Of a stretch of DNA of 56,448 nt, positions 42,032 through 51,025 are shown one piece after another (within the stretch, counting starts at the first letter, position 1; every line of letters begins with the position of its first letter). The stretch is taken from assembly GCA_017616435.1 (NCBI GenBank), contig JAFZYC010000053.1:1-56448 (forward strand), given 5' to 3'. The notes beneath the pieces are model-generated. The model worked only from the letters and a program-made list of their open reading frames with translations. It was not told the DNA's origin and made no database searches. The DNA comes from Clostridia bacterium (GTDB lineage Bacteria > Bacillota > Clostridia > Christensenellales > CAG-138). A program made the translations under genes and the position numbers.

Positions 42032-43174
42032 ATGTCGACTAAAGAAATCGCCAAAAAAATCACCCGGGCATTAATGGTACAATGGTCGCGAAGAGAATTC
42101 AAAATTAAAATGCGAAAAAGGTCCTTGTATCATATAAAAAAATGGAAAACCAATTTCGTTAACCTCGACGAAAGGAGCATTCTATCCGATTCACAAAAAC
42201 GAGCGGTTCAAGAGTACTGGAAATCCAAATTTCCTGTTCCATCGACTTTTACATATCAGTACCACGCCTTTTACACTGCTGCGACGGGGCATTTTGATGT
42301 TCACTATATACCTGATAATCTATATTATTGCTTAATTGACATTAGATTGAATAACAGACAGCGCGCCAAAGCAATAGACAATAAGTGCTTATATGCGAAA
42401 GTGTTCCCTCAGGCAAAGCAACCGGAGATAATCGCTTATAGAATGGAACAAAACTGGGTTGATAAGGATTATTGTTCGCTAAGCGAAAAAGAGTTATCTG
42501 AACTGCTCGACGCAGAAGAAGAACTTGTTCTTAAAATCGCGAACGAGTCTATGGGCGGCAAAGGTGTTTTCTTTATTTCCGGGAGCGATAAATCGAATCA
42601 GGTTTTCGATCTGATAAAGCAAAACAATAAGGATGTCGTTATACAAAAGGTCTTGAAACAGCATCCGGAACTTGCCAAACTGAATCCTGATTCAGTAAAC
42701 ACCATTCGTCATCTGACATTTATAGAAAACGGTAAAGCTAAAGTTTATTCCTCCATTCTCCGTATGGGCATAGATAACAGTCGCGTAGATAACGCAAGCT
42801 CAGGAGGAATAACTTGCGGAATCACTTCAAGCGGCCAACTTAAGCCTGTGGCTTATGCAGTCACCGGGAAAAAATATGATCTTCACCCATCTTCCGGAAT
42901 CGCATTCGACTCTATCACTGTTCCTTCTTTTGAGGAATCGATCCGGTTTGTCGAAAGGCTTCATGAGTCCTTCCCGCTTTTCCGGCTGATTTCATGGGAT
43001 ATAGCAATTGATGAAAACGGAGAGCCTTTGTTGATTGAGCCAAACCTATATGTGGGAGAACTTGATTTTCATCAGCTTAACAACGGGCCGCTGTTTGGAA
43101 CGGATCAAGAGCGTATTTTAACAGAGATCGCATGGAATATTCCCGAGGAATTCACGCTAAGGTATGGCTATTAA
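42032..43174 (+). CDS. Sugar-transfer-associated ATP-grasp protein
   Basis: A 380-residue ATP-grasp paralogue. Motifs: LVLKIANESMGGKGVFFI (nucleotide-binding Lys and Gly-rich loop, about 160-177), VVIQKVLKQHPE, PDSVNTIRHLTF, SILRMG, DNASSGGITCGI, SWDIAIDENGEPLLIEPNLY (about 333-352). The N-terminus (to about 60) is basic and helical. ATG 42032 has AGAGGT nine bases upstream. AT-rich. Ends before a strong bidirectional terminator shared with convergent ATP-grasp genes. Likely joins an amino acid or carboxylate to a sugar; the substrate is unknown. Confidence 0.82.
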   Translation: MSTKEIAKKITRALMVQWSRREFKIKMRKRSLYHIKKWKTNFVNLDERSILSDSQKRAVQEYWKSKFPVPSTFTYQYHAFYTAATGHFDVHYIPDNLYYCLIDIRLNNRQRAKAIDNKCLYAKVFPQAKQPEIIAYRMEQNWVDKDYCSLSEKELSELLDAEEELVLKIANESMGGKGVFFISGSDKSNQVFDLIKQNNKDVVIQKVLKQHPELAKLNPDSVNTIRHLTFIENGKAKVYSSILRMGIDNSRVDNASSGGITCGITSSGQLKPVAYAVTGKKYDLHPSSGIAFDSITVPSFEESIRFVERLHESFPLFRLISWDIAIDENGEPLLIEPNLYVGELDFHQLNNGPLFGTDQERILTEIAWNIPEEFTLRYGY

Positions 43175-43271
43175 TGCCATAAAATAATAGGCGAAACCTT
43201 GTTGTTTCTATTAGTAAGCAGAACAGACCGGCATGCTGTTTGAATATGAGCAGTATCCCTTGGACAAACAA

Positions 43272-43296
43272 AAAAAGCCCCGAAGTGGGGCTTTTT
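43272..43296. terminator. Bidirectional Rho-independent terminator
   Basis: AAAAAGCCCC (43272-43281), loop GAAGT, GGGGCTTTTT (43287-43296). The A and T runs on both arms make it work in both directions, between convergent ATP-grasp genes. Confidence 0.9.
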
Positions 43297-43367
43297 AATT
43301 TTCTGTCATTAATTGCATGAGCTTTGATCATTTCGCCGGTGTTCTTCGCAGGATATTACGATAATGT

Positions 43368-44459
43368 TCAATACTTTTTTACCGGTATGGCTTTTCCGAT
43401 TGTATCGCAAAACAATGATCTTAGTCCGTGCTCGGGATCGAAGCCTTGTATCGCCGGTCCGGTATTTGCTTCTACCAAAGCCCATCCGTCTGTGGTCAAG
43501 GCAAAGTCCCACCCGACTTGCTTTTGCTCCGGAAGCACTCGAACTATCTTTTCTAATAGTTGATTTAGTTCCGACCAGCGAGGTATGCAGCTGCCAATAA
43601 AACGCTTTCCGGTATCGGGATGACATTTGAATCTTTCCCCTTTGAAATTTCGACCATCCCCAAGGATCACACCGGATTCGGTATCGATCAATACATACAA
43701 TCCGCCGGATGTTGCATTGTCAACGAAGCTTCCTCCGCACCCCATTCTTAATACAGCTTGGAGCCTTGTCAATTCTCCTTCATAAAAGAACGTGGTGTAA
43801 CGAATCGTGTTTACGCTTCCGGGATAGAATTCAGATATCGCCGGATCCTGAACAATAAACTCCTCGAGGATAAATGGCTGGTTCGGAATATTTTCATCAA
43901 ATGCCTCTTCCGCTGAAGCGGCATCGGGAATATCCAAGAGCTTGACACCTTTTCCTCCATATTTATTCAATGGTTTAAAAACACAATGGGGATGCTTATT
44001 GACAAAAAGCAGAAAATCTTCTTTTTGCGAGGGTGACTCAACGATCAATACATCCCGTTTGAAAAACTCTTTGAACTTGTTATAGGTCAATTGTTTATCA
44101 TCGATTATTTTCGGCGCGCCGGTGGAGTTCAATGCACGAAAATACGCCTTGCTCTCGAGAGCTCCCATGTATTTTTTTCTACCGCTATCCGTTAAGTCCT
44201 CAAAATTGAACAAGTAGAATTCTCTGTAGATAATGTTATAATGCCATCGAGAAAAAATCATATCCACTATTTGACGACGCATATACTTTGGATCAGTATT
44301 GCCGCTGCGGGAATATATATAAAAATAGTTGCAGAACCTGCCATATGTTTTTTTTATGCGGGTATAATAATAGTACAGCTTAGCAGCGGTTTTTGCCAAA
44401 AAACGGTGTTTTTTTATTGTTGATAATATGTATTTTTTCAGTGCGGTTATTGTTTTCAT
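43368..44459 (-). CDS. Sugar-transfer-associated ATP-grasp protein
   Basis: A 363-residue paralogue of the neighbouring ATP-grasp genes. Motifs: CVFKPLNKYGGKGVKLLD (about 160-177), FILEEFIVQDPAISEFYPGS, VNTIRYTTFF, AVLRMGCGGSFVDNATSGGL, VGWDFALTTDGWALVEANTG (about 322-341). AAGGAG lies eight bases upstream of the ATG. It follows the 44609-45712 gene by 149 bases on the same strand and probably shares its promoter. The two minus-strand copies resemble each other more (VQ(D/S)...FxP(G/A)SVN, VGWD) than the plus-strand one. Confidence 0.82.
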   Translation of the reverse strand: MKTITALKKYILSTIKKHRFLAKTAAKLYYYYTRIKKTYGRFCNYFYIYSRSGNTDPKYMRRQIVDMIFSRWHYNIIYREFYLFNFEDLTDSGRKKYMGALESKAYFRALNSTGAPKIIDDKQLTYNKFKEFFKRDVLIVESPSQKEDFLLFVNKHPHCVFKPLNKYGGKGVKLLDIPDAASAEEAFDENIPNQPFILEEFIVQDPAISEFYPGSVNTIRYTTFFYEGELTRLQAVLRMGCGGSFVDNATSGGLYVLIDTESGVILGDGRNFKGERFKCHPDTGKRFIGSCIPRWSELNQLLEKIVRVLPEQKQVGWDFALTTDGWALVEANTGPAIQGFDPEHGLRSLFCDTIGKAIPVKKY

Positions 44460-44608
44460 AAGGCAGCTCCTTTTGCGGCGACTGTATTTCTCCTTGACAA
44501 TCTTATGCTCGTTGCAATTGCAGCCGGATACTGATCCGCAGTGTCATTGGAAAATCATAGAATACTGCTGTTACAAAGAGTCCTGTTATCCAGAGCTTAG
44601 GGAATAAA

Positions 44609-45712
44609 TCATCCCTTTTTGTATAGCAGATCCTTGCCGAAGATGTCCTCAATGTGCTTCCGCCGCCCTCTTTCATCACAAATCTGCGAAGCCGAAAGCT
44701 GGGCTCTTGCGTTGGCTTCGATGATGCACCAACCATTATCAGTCAGCGCAAGATCCCAGCCGACATAGGGATGAAAACTGACCAAACGCGCTGCGTTGTC
44801 AACGAGCTTAAGAAGCTCTTCCCAGCGGGGGATATGGAAACCGACTATCTGAACACCTGAATCGGGGTGAACGATGAAGGTCTTTCCCGCCTTTGAATGA
44901 CCAGCGGTGATAATAATACCGGTCTCGATATCTATCATGGCGAAAATGCCGCCGGCGCCGGCATTGTCAACTACGGAATCGCCGCTGCCCATTCGCAGGA
45001 AGGAATGAACTCCCCAAACCTCATTTCCGTCAAAAAATGTGCAATAGCGGACCGAGTTGACAGACGCAGGATGAAAAACCGCCAGTTCATTTGACTGAAC
45101 GATCAACTCTTCAACCAGCACATTACCGTTTTCGATCAGAGAGTGAAAAGCAGTTTCTGCATCAAACTCCGGCTCTCGGAGATCCATAACGTAAACGCCT
45201 CTGCCAAGCGATTCGTTATATGGTTTGATCAACGCTTTTTCGTGAGTTTGAGCGAACGCTTTGAAAGCGGGAAGGTCGTTTTCGTCTTTCAGCAGAATGA
45301 TCTCCCTTTTGAAATAATCCTTGAGTAATTGGTACGTCTTATATTTGTCGTCGAAAAGGTCGAAGATCTCTTCCGTATTCATCCTGGAGAAACGGTACCA
45401 TCGTTCATTGTCGCCAATATAGGTGCGCTTCCCGTGGTCGTTGAGATTTTCGAAACTGAACAGAAAGTATTCAGCTGGAGCTATTTGGTAGACAAAGCGA
45501 TTGTAAACAAGTTTTCTGGAAAGAGAACGCTTTTGTTTGGCGGATGCTTCGGGCACAAACTGAGCGATAGCATCATAAAACTTCTGCATATAGATGTTGA
45601 CTTTTTCAATCCGACCTGCAGCTCGGCTGGGCAATGCCAATGCGATCAGTGCTGCTAAAGGCTTGGGAACGGGATTCTCTTTAAGCTTATTAATTACGTC
45701 TTTTAAAAACAT
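44609..45712 (-). CDS. Sugar-transfer-associated ATP-grasp protein
   Basis: A 367-residue paralogue. Motifs: ALIKPYNESLGRGVYVMD (about 168-185), VLVEELIVQSNELAVFHPAS, VNSVRYCTFF, SFLRMGSGDSVVDNAGAGGI, VGWDLALTDNGWCIIEANAR (about 327-346). ATG 45712 is chosen because GGAGG lies eight bases upstream; the open frame runs on to 45838 but that part is AT-rich leader holding the promoter. First gene of a two-gene minus-strand unit. Confidence 0.82.
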   Translation of the reverse strand: MFLKDVINKLKENPVPKPLAALIALALPSRAAGRIEKVNIYMQKFYDAIAQFVPEASAKQKRSLSRKLVYNRFVYQIAPAEYFLFSFENLNDHGKRTYIGDNERWYRFSRMNTEEIFDLFDDKYKTYQLLKDYFKREIILLKDENDLPAFKAFAQTHEKALIKPYNESLGRGVYVMDLREPEFDAETAFHSLIENGNVLVEELIVQSNELAVFHPASVNSVRYCTFFDGNEVWGVHSFLRMGSGDSVVDNAGAGGIFAMIDIETGIIITAGHSKAGKTFIVHPDSGVQIVGFHIPRWEELLKLVDNAARLVSFHPYVGWDLALTDNGWCIIEANARAQLSASQICDERGRRKHIEDIFGKDLLYKKG

Positions 45713-45773
45713 AATGAAGCCTCCAAAAAGATAGAAGTTGAATATCGGCTCAAACACAAAATGATACAATAAA

Positions 45774-45801
45774 ATTATACATGTTTTGTAATTCGTGTCA
45801 A
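45774..45801 (-). promoter_or_regulatory. Promoter of the minus-strand ATP-grasp pair
   Basis: On the minus strand: TTGACA (45801-45796), 16-base spacer, TATAAT (45779-45774). Predicted leader of about 55 bases. It shows that the open frame upstream of 45712 is non-coding. Confidence 0.75.
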
Positions 45802-45945
45802 TAGAAACATAATACAAAGAGTAAGCAATACTAGTCAAAGGCGAATAAGAAAGAGTCCTGCCACATCATATCAAAATGCTGAAACAAGGCCTCACAATTC
45901 AATCATTAACTTGTTATTAGTTCAGAACAGAAAGGACAGGCTTCT

Positions 45946-46377
45946 TCACAGCCCCTTTTCCATCGTTCTGTGCGGGATGCCGGCGTCGGGAAAAACGTCC
46001 GAGACGCAGGTATAGCCGCATTTTTCGTAGAAGGGTATCGCGGAGCACTGCGCGCCGAACGTGATGCGCGCGGCGCCCTTTTCTTTATAGTGCTCTTCGA
46101 CGAAGCGGAGCGCCTCGCGGCCGAAGCCGAGCCCGCGGAACTCCTTCAATATGCAGAAACGCTGGAGATGTACCGTATCGGCGGATTCGAAATAGGCGCG
46201 GAACGTGCCGATGGGCTTTCCGCTGTCATCGAGCATAAGGAAGTGCGTGCAGCCGCTTTCGGGCTCGTCCATGCCGTCGACCTCGAGCTCCCATGGGACG
46301 CCCTGCTCGATGACGAAAACGCGCCGCCTTATATCGATGCAGTCGGCGATCCTGTCCTGCGCGCAGACGATCCGCAT
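45946..46377 (-). CDS. GNAT-family N-acetyltransferase, ElaA-like
   Basis: A 143-residue acetyl-CoA-dependent acyltransferase. The start RRRVFVIEQGVPWELEVDG (about 17-35) is typical of the ElaA/YjcF group; the acetyl-CoA site is RFCILKEFRGLGFGREALRF (about 70-89). ATG 46377 is chosen because GGAGGG is nine bases upstream and the promoter at 46409-46437 would start the transcript after the longer in-frame ATG at 46485. Substrate unknown. Divergent from the DNA-glycosylase gene. Confidence 0.88.
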   Translation of the reverse strand: MRIVCAQDRIADCIDIRRRVFVIEQGVPWELEVDGMDEPESGCTHFLMLDDSGKPIGTFRAYFESADTVHLQRFCILKEFRGLGFGREALRFVEEHYKEKGAARITFGAQCSAIPFYEKCGYTCVSDVFPDAGIPHRTMEKGL

Positions 46378-46408
46378 TTCGTGAGCCCTCCGTTGTGTTT
46401 CTTTATTG

Positions 46409-46437
46409 ATTATATCAGATAAAGCGCGGTTAGGCAA
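46409..46437 (-). promoter_or_regulatory. Promoter of the GNAT gene
   Basis: On the minus strand: TTGCCT (46437-46432), 17-base spacer, TATAAT (46414-46409) with an extended -10 (TGATATAAT). Confidence 0.75.
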
Positions 46438-46463
46438 CGGGGGAGGGCAAACAATAGACCTCG

Positions 46464-46493
46464 TTGACGGAAAAGCCGCGTTCATGATACAAT
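46464..46493 (+). promoter_or_regulatory. Promoter of the DNA-glycosylase gene
   Basis: TTGACG (46464-46469), 18-base spacer, TACAAT (46488-46493), giving a leader of about 30 bases before the ATG at 46531. Confidence 0.65.
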
Positions 46494-46530
46494 ACCCGAA
46501 AAGGCATTATTCGATCGGAGAGAATGAAGC

Positions 46531-47757
46531 ATGGCAGACATTTTCCACCTTACCGTCGGGCAGGCGCGCAGGTTCCTGCTGATAAAACAAGGCCTGCTTG
46601 GCGCAAGGCTTTTTAAGGGCAGGGAAGGCGCTCTTGCCTATGTGCGCCAGGCGGGATGCATACAGTTCGATCCGGTGGACGTGTGCGGAAAGAACGCCGA
46701 GCTGACCCTCCTGTCAAGGGTCGGGGGCTTCGAAAAGAAGACGCTCCGGGATCTGCTCTATAAGGACAGGCTGCTCGTCGATTATCCCGACAAGGAGCTG
46801 TCGATATTCCCCGTCGAGGACTGGCCGTATTTCAAAGCATACAGGACGAACAGCTTTCTGCATGGACGAAGGTTCGAGGGATTGGAGGAACTGGAGGAAC
46901 AGGCGCTCGAATACATAGGCGAACACGGGCCGGTCAGCGCCGATTCGCTCCCCATAGACGGGGAGATATTCTGGCATTCGTCGATCCATTGGAGCGGGAA
47001 CTGGCACGGAAGGTCGAAGGCCGCGCGCTCCGTACTGGAACAGATGTACACGGACGGGCGCCTCGTGATCCATCACAAGACAGGAACGAGGAAGTATTAC
47101 GACCTTGCAGCCCGGCACATCCCGGAAGCGATACTGACGGCGGCGGACCCCTGCGCGGACGATATGGAGCGCGTAAAGTGGAGGATCCTCCGCCGCATAG
47201 GCGCGGTGGGGATGCTGCAGAACAGGAACTCGACCGCCTTCCTCGGGATACCCATGACGACCGAGCAGAGGAACGCGGCTTTTGCCGAGCTCGAGAGGGA
47301 GGGTATCATACTTCCCGTCTCGGTCGAGGGCGTGCGGATTCCGTTTTTCATCCGCGCGGAGGACGAAAGCCTGCTTTATGACGCCGTGAATAACGGGAAG
47401 AGCCTAACGCCCCGCTGCGAGTTCCTTGCCCCGCTCGATCCGTTCCTGTGGGACAGGAAGCTGATAAGTACGATATTCGGGTTCGATTACACATGGGAGA
47501 TCTACACCCCCGCGGATAAGCGCGTTTACGGGCACTATGTGCTGCCGATAGTTTACGGGGAGGGCTTCGTCGGCAGGATAGAGGCCTCCGCGGATCACAA
47601 GAGGAAAGTGCTCGCTGTGAAGAACGTTTGGCTCGAACCCGGCGTCAGGAAAACGAAGAAGCTGATCGGCGCCATCGAACGGAGCATCGCGAGGCTCGCA
47701 AGGTTCAATGACTGTGCTCCGGATACGGATGCGCTGCAGTACCATGAAGGGAAATGA
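46531..47757 (+). CDS. YcaQ/AlkX-type winged-helix DNA glycosylase
   Basis: A 408-residue protein of the HTH_42 (AlkZ/YcaQ) superfamily, which removes bulky alkylated bases and can unhook interstrand crosslinks. The N-terminal part has LTVGQARRFLLIKQGL and the catalytic-type motif IQFDPVDV (about residues 43-50): Q-phi-D, as in the YcaQ branch, rather than Q-phi-Q of AlkZ. The C-terminal beta part has FLAPLDPFLWDRKL and YVLPIVYGEGFVGRIEASAD (about 337-356), both highly typical. Own promoter and a terminator after it: a single-gene unit. Confidence 0.87.
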   Translation: MADIFHLTVGQARRFLLIKQGLLGARLFKGREGALAYVRQAGCIQFDPVDVCGKNAELTLLSRVGGFEKKTLRDLLYKDRLLVDYPDKELSIFPVEDWPYFKAYRTNSFLHGRRFEGLEELEEQALEYIGEHGPVSADSLPIDGEIFWHSSIHWSGNWHGRSKAARSVLEQMYTDGRLVIHHKTGTRKYYDLAARHIPEAILTAADPCADDMERVKWRILRRIGAVGMLQNRNSTAFLGIPMTTEQRNAAFAELEREGIILPVSVEGVRIPFFIRAEDESLLYDAVNNGKSLTPRCEFLAPLDPFLWDRKLISTIFGFDYTWEIYTPADKRVYGHYVLPIVYGEGFVGRIEASADHKRKVLAVKNVWLEPGVRKTKKLIGAIERSIARLARFNDCAPDTDALQYHEGK

Positions 47758-47778
47758 GGCTCACGGCAGAGCTCTTTA

Positions 47779-47805
47779 GCCGATCCCTCCCGGGATCGGC
47801 TTTTT
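47779..47805 (+). terminator. Rho-independent terminator
   Basis: GCCGATCCC (47779-47787), loop TCCC, GGGATCGGC (47792-47800), then TTTTT. Ends the DNA-glycosylase transcript. Confidence 0.92.
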
Positions 47806-47813
47806 CGCGTCTA

Positions 47814-47863
47814 TTGCAATCGCTTCCGAGATGCTGTATAATGTAAAATGAGATGATATCATC
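47814..47863 (+). promoter_or_regulatory. Promoter of tilS with a palindrome at the transcript start
   Basis: TTGCAA (47814-47819), 17-base spacer, TATAAT (47837-47842). The palindrome GATGATATCATC (47852-47863) lies just downstream of the predicted start (about 47849), where a repressor could bind. Confidence 0.75.
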
Positions 47864-47906
47864 AGCGAGGTATCGTCATTAAGCCATCATCGAAGGGAGA
47901 AAAGCC

Positions 47907-49355
47907 ATGAGCGATCAGACGAACCGCGCCAGGGGCCGGATCGAAGCAGGATATGTCGAAGCCAACCCGATCACGGCGGAGGCGGAAGCGCTTCCCTTCA
48001 GGGTGGAGCGATACATCGAAGAAAACGAACTTCTGCCGAACGGCTCGTCGGTGCTCGTCGGGCTTTCGGGCGGAGCTGATTCCGTCGCGCTGCTGACGGT
48101 GCTGTGCAAGCTGGCTCCCCGCCACGGCTGGACGGTGAGAGCCGCCCACTTCAACCACGGCATAAGGGGCGTCGGCGCGGAGGAGGACGAGCTCTTCTGC
48201 CGCGACCTCTGTGAGGACAGGGGAGTGCCCTGCTATTTCGAGACGGGCGACGTGCCCGCCTACGCGCGGGACAACGGCCTTTCGATCGAGACCGCGGGCA
48301 GGATACTCCGCTACGAGTTCCTTGAGCGCATGCGCGAAAAGACCGGCTGCGGCGCGGTCGCCGTCGGGCATCACATGGACGACAACGCGGAGAGCATACT
48401 GCTCCATCTCGTAAGGGGCAGCGGCCTCGCTGGGCTCGTCGGGATAAAGCCCAAGAGGGACTGCATAATAAGGCCTCTGCTCGGCGTCCGCAAGAAGGAG
48501 ATAGAGGACTTCCTCGAGACCGAGGGCGTGCTCCACTGCACGGATGAGACGAACCTCCTGCCGGAGGGCTCGAGGAACCGTATGCGGCTTGACGTGCTCC
48601 CGTATCTCGAAAAGCACATAAACCCCGCCGTCGTGCCCACGCTCTGCGGCATGTCGGAACTTTTGGCTCAGGACGAGGCATATCTTGCCGAGGAGGCGAA
48701 AAAGGCCTATGACGCGGCAAAGTGCGAAAGAGGCCTCCTGAGGAAGCCCGTCGACGCGCTGCCCTACCCCATAAAGACGAGGGTGATAAGGATGGCGCTC
48801 GCGGACGCGGGGGCGATAGTCGATATCGAAAGGGTGCACGTGGAGGCGGTCGCGGAGCTTTTGAAGGCGCGGACCGGCGCAAGGCTGACCCTGCCGCGGA
48901 TAGAGGCCTGGACAAGTTACGATCTTATCAAGTTCGGCAATCCCAAGCCCGCGGAGCCGTTCAATATCCAGCTTCGCGAGGGCATGATAAGCACCCCCGC
49001 GGGATTCATGCGGGTAGTTGTGACAAAGGGCACCGAGGGTTTCAGGAAGAGCAGCGACGTCTGCTTCCTCGATATGGACAAGATGGAGCAGCTTAACGGC
49101 GCCCCTGTGATCCGCACGAGGCAGAAGGGCGACAGGTTCCAGCCCGTTGGCTCCCCGGGCGGCAGAAAGCTCAAGGAATACCTGATCGACCGCAAGGTCG
49201 AAAGGGACAAGAGGGATCAGATCCCGCTCATCGCCTGCGGCAGCGAAGTGCTCTACGTCGCGGGGTACGCGACCTCGGAGCTTGCGAAGGTCGATGAAAA
49301 CACAGAATGGATGCTCAAGGCGGAGTTCATAAAACGCCTTTCAGACGACGAATAA
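47907..49355 (+). CDS. tilS: tRNA(Ile)-lysidine synthetase
   Basis: Essential enzyme that turns C34 of tRNA-Ile(CAU) into lysidine with ATP and lysine. The 482-residue product has an extension of about 30 residues, then the PP-loop VGLSGGADSVALL (about 51-63), AAHFNHGIRGVGAEEDE (about 79), HHMDDNAESILLHLVRGSGL (about 154) and the C-terminal TilS domain (RTRQKGDRFQPVG, about 405-417, and KEYLIDRKV). AAGGGAG precedes the ATG. First gene of a unit with hpt and galE. Confidence 0.95.
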   Translation: MSDQTNRARGRIEAGYVEANPITAEAEALPFRVERYIEENELLPNGSSVLVGLSGGADSVALLTVLCKLAPRHGWTVRAAHFNHGIRGVGAEEDELFCRDLCEDRGVPCYFETGDVPAYARDNGLSIETAGRILRYEFLERMREKTGCGAVAVGHHMDDNAESILLHLVRGSGLAGLVGIKPKRDCIIRPLLGVRKKEIEDFLETEGVLHCTDETNLLPEGSRNRMRLDVLPYLEKHINPAVVPTLCGMSELLAQDEAYLAEEAKKAYDAAKCERGLLRKPVDALPYPIKTRVIRMALADAGAIVDIERVHVEAVAELLKARTGARLTLPRIEAWTSYDLIKFGNPKPAEPFNIQLREGMISTPAGFMRVVVTKGTEGFRKSSDVCFLDMDKMEQLNGAPVIRTRQKGDRFQPVGSPGGRKLKEYLIDRKVERDKRDQIPLIACGSEVLYVAGYATSELAKVDENTEWMLKAEFIKRLSDDE

Positions 49356-49386
49356 AGAACAATACCCTTTACGGAGGTTTACGGCC

Positions 49387-49950
49387 ATGATAAAAAAGTT
49401 CGGACTTGAAAACGACATCCAGTACGTCCTCCTCACCGAGGAACAGATCAAGAACCGCGTCAGGGAAATGGGGGAGCAGATCTCCCGCGAGTATGCGGGC
49501 AAGAACCCGCTGCTCGTCTGCGTGCTGCGCGGCGCGGTGCCCTTCTATGCCGATCTGTGCAAGCAGATCACCGACTATATGGAGATGGACTTCATGGCTG
49601 TTTCCAGCTATGAGGACGGCATGTCGAGCCACGGCATGGTCAGGTTCAAGAAGGACCTCGACACCAGCATCGAGAACCGCCACGTCATCATAGTCGAGGA
49701 TATCATGGATTCCGGCAAGACGCTGAACCATCTTACAAGGCTCCTCGGCACAAGGAACCCCGCCTCGCTCAAGATCGCGTGCCTGCTCGATAAGCCCAGC
49801 CGCCGCGAGTGCGAGATCACTCCCGACTACTGCGGCTTCGTCGTTCCCAATGAGTTCGTCGTCGGCTACGGCCTCGACTACGCGGGCACATACCGCAATC
49901 TGCCCTATATCGGCGTGTTGAAGCCGGAGGTGTACTCCGATGCCGAATAA
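49387..49950 (+). CDS. hpt: Hypoxanthine phosphoribosyltransferase
   Basis: Purine salvage: converts hypoxanthine or guanine plus PRPP to IMP or GMP. The 187-residue product shows VCVLRGAVPFYADL, the PRPP loop VIIVEDIMDSGKTL (about residues 99-112), and the C-terminal VVGYGLDYAGTYRNLPYIG (about 159-177). The tilS-hpt pairing is a standard Firmicutes arrangement. ACGGAGG precedes the ATG; the stop overlaps galE by 11 bases. Confidence 0.97.
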   Translation: MIKKFGLENDIQYVLLTEEQIKNRVREMGEQISREYAGKNPLLVCVLRGAVPFYADLCKQITDYMEMDFMAVSSYEDGMSSHGMVRFKKDLDTSIENRHVIIVEDIMDSGKTLNHLTRLLGTRNPASLKIACLLDKPSRRECEITPDYCGFVVPNEFVVGYGLDYAGTYRNLPYIGVLKPEVYSDAE

Positions 49951-50968
49951 GCTCAACGTACTTTTGACGGGCGGCTGCGGCTACATCGGCTCGCATACCG
50001 CCGTGGAGCTCATGCGCGCGGGGCACGACGTCGTAATAGCGGACGACCTTGTGAACTCCAGCAGGAGCGTGCTCCCGAGGATAGAGGAGCTCGGCGGGAA
50101 AAAGCCCGTATTCTATGAGATCGACGTCTGCGAAAAAGAGCGCCTCGATGAGCTCTTCAACGCGGAAAAGATCGACGCCGTCATACATTTCGCGGGGCTC
50201 AAATGCGTGCCCGAATCGGTCGAAAAGCCCACGGAGTATTACCGCAACAACCTGCTCTCGACGATCAACCTGCTTGACGTGATGGCGGAGCACGGCGTAA
50301 AATACATCGTTTTCAGCTCCTCCGCGACGGTCTACGGCGAATCCGACGTAATGCCGCTCAAGGAGGATATGCCCACCGGCGCCTGTACGAACCCCTACGG
50401 CATGACAAAGCACATGTCGGAGGTCATAATCCGCGATACCGCAAAGGCGCGGAGCGAGCTCGGCGCGGTGCTTTTAAGGTATTTCAACCCCATCGGCGCC
50501 GATGAGAGCGGCAGGATAGGCGAGGATCCGCAGGGCATACCCAACAACCTTCTGCCCTACGTCGCGCAGTTCGCCACCGGCAGGCGCGAGAGGCTCTTTG
50601 TCAACGGCAGCGACTATCCCACGCGGGACGGCACCTGCATAAGGGACTATATCCACGTGACCGACCTTGCGATAGCGCACGTAAAGGCGCTCGACTACAT
50701 CGTCGGCAGGAGCGGCTGCGAGGTGTTCAATATCGGCACGGGCAACGGTTACAGCGTGCTGGAGGTCATAGGGGCGTTCTCCAAGGCCTGCGGCAAGGAG
50801 CTGAAGTATGAGTTCGCGCCGAGGAGGGCGGGGGATATCCCCACCTGCTACGCGGATCCCGCGAAGGCGGAAAGGCTGCTCGGCTGGAGGGCGGAGCGCG
50901 ACCTTGCCAAGATGTGCGAGGATACTTGGCGCTGGCAGTCCAATAACCCCATGGGTTACGAAAAATAA
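49940..50968 (+). CDS. galE: UDP-glucose 4-epimerase
   Basis: Interconverts UDP-glucose and UDP-galactose with bound NAD, supplying galactose for surface glycans. The 342-residue short-chain-dehydrogenase-fold product has GGCGYIGSHTAVEL (about 11-24), IHFAGLKCVPES, SSSATVYGESD (catalytic Ser/Thr about 129), the YGMTK catalytic pair (Tyr about 154, Lys about 158), LLRYFNPIGADESGRIGEDP and DYIHVTDLA. Overlaps hpt by 11 bases. Could serve the polysaccharide locus upstream. Confidence 0.96.
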   Translation: MPNKLNVLLTGGCGYIGSHTAVELMRAGHDVVIADDLVNSSRSVLPRIEELGGKKPVFYEIDVCEKERLDELFNAEKIDAVIHFAGLKCVPESVEKPTEYYRNNLLSTINLLDVMAEHGVKYIVFSSSATVYGESDVMPLKEDMPTGACTNPYGMTKHMSEVIIRDTAKARSELGAVLLRYFNPIGADESGRIGEDPQGIPNNLLPYVAQFATGRRERLFVNGSDYPTRDGTCIRDYIHVTDLAIAHVKALDYIVGRSGCEVFNIGTGNGYSVLEVIGAFSKACGKELKYEFAPRRAGDIPTCYADPAKAERLLGWRAERDLAKMCEDTWRWQSNNPMGYEK

Positions 50969-51025
50969 AAAGCGGCGGGAGGGAGCCTGCCATATCTCGG
51001 GGGAGAATCTTTTCCGGAGGAAGAA

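Noticed and set aside
45713..45838. N-terminal extension of the ATP-grasp gene at 44609
   Set aside because: It contains the promoter -35 and -10 boxes and lies before a strong GGAGG and ATG at 45712.
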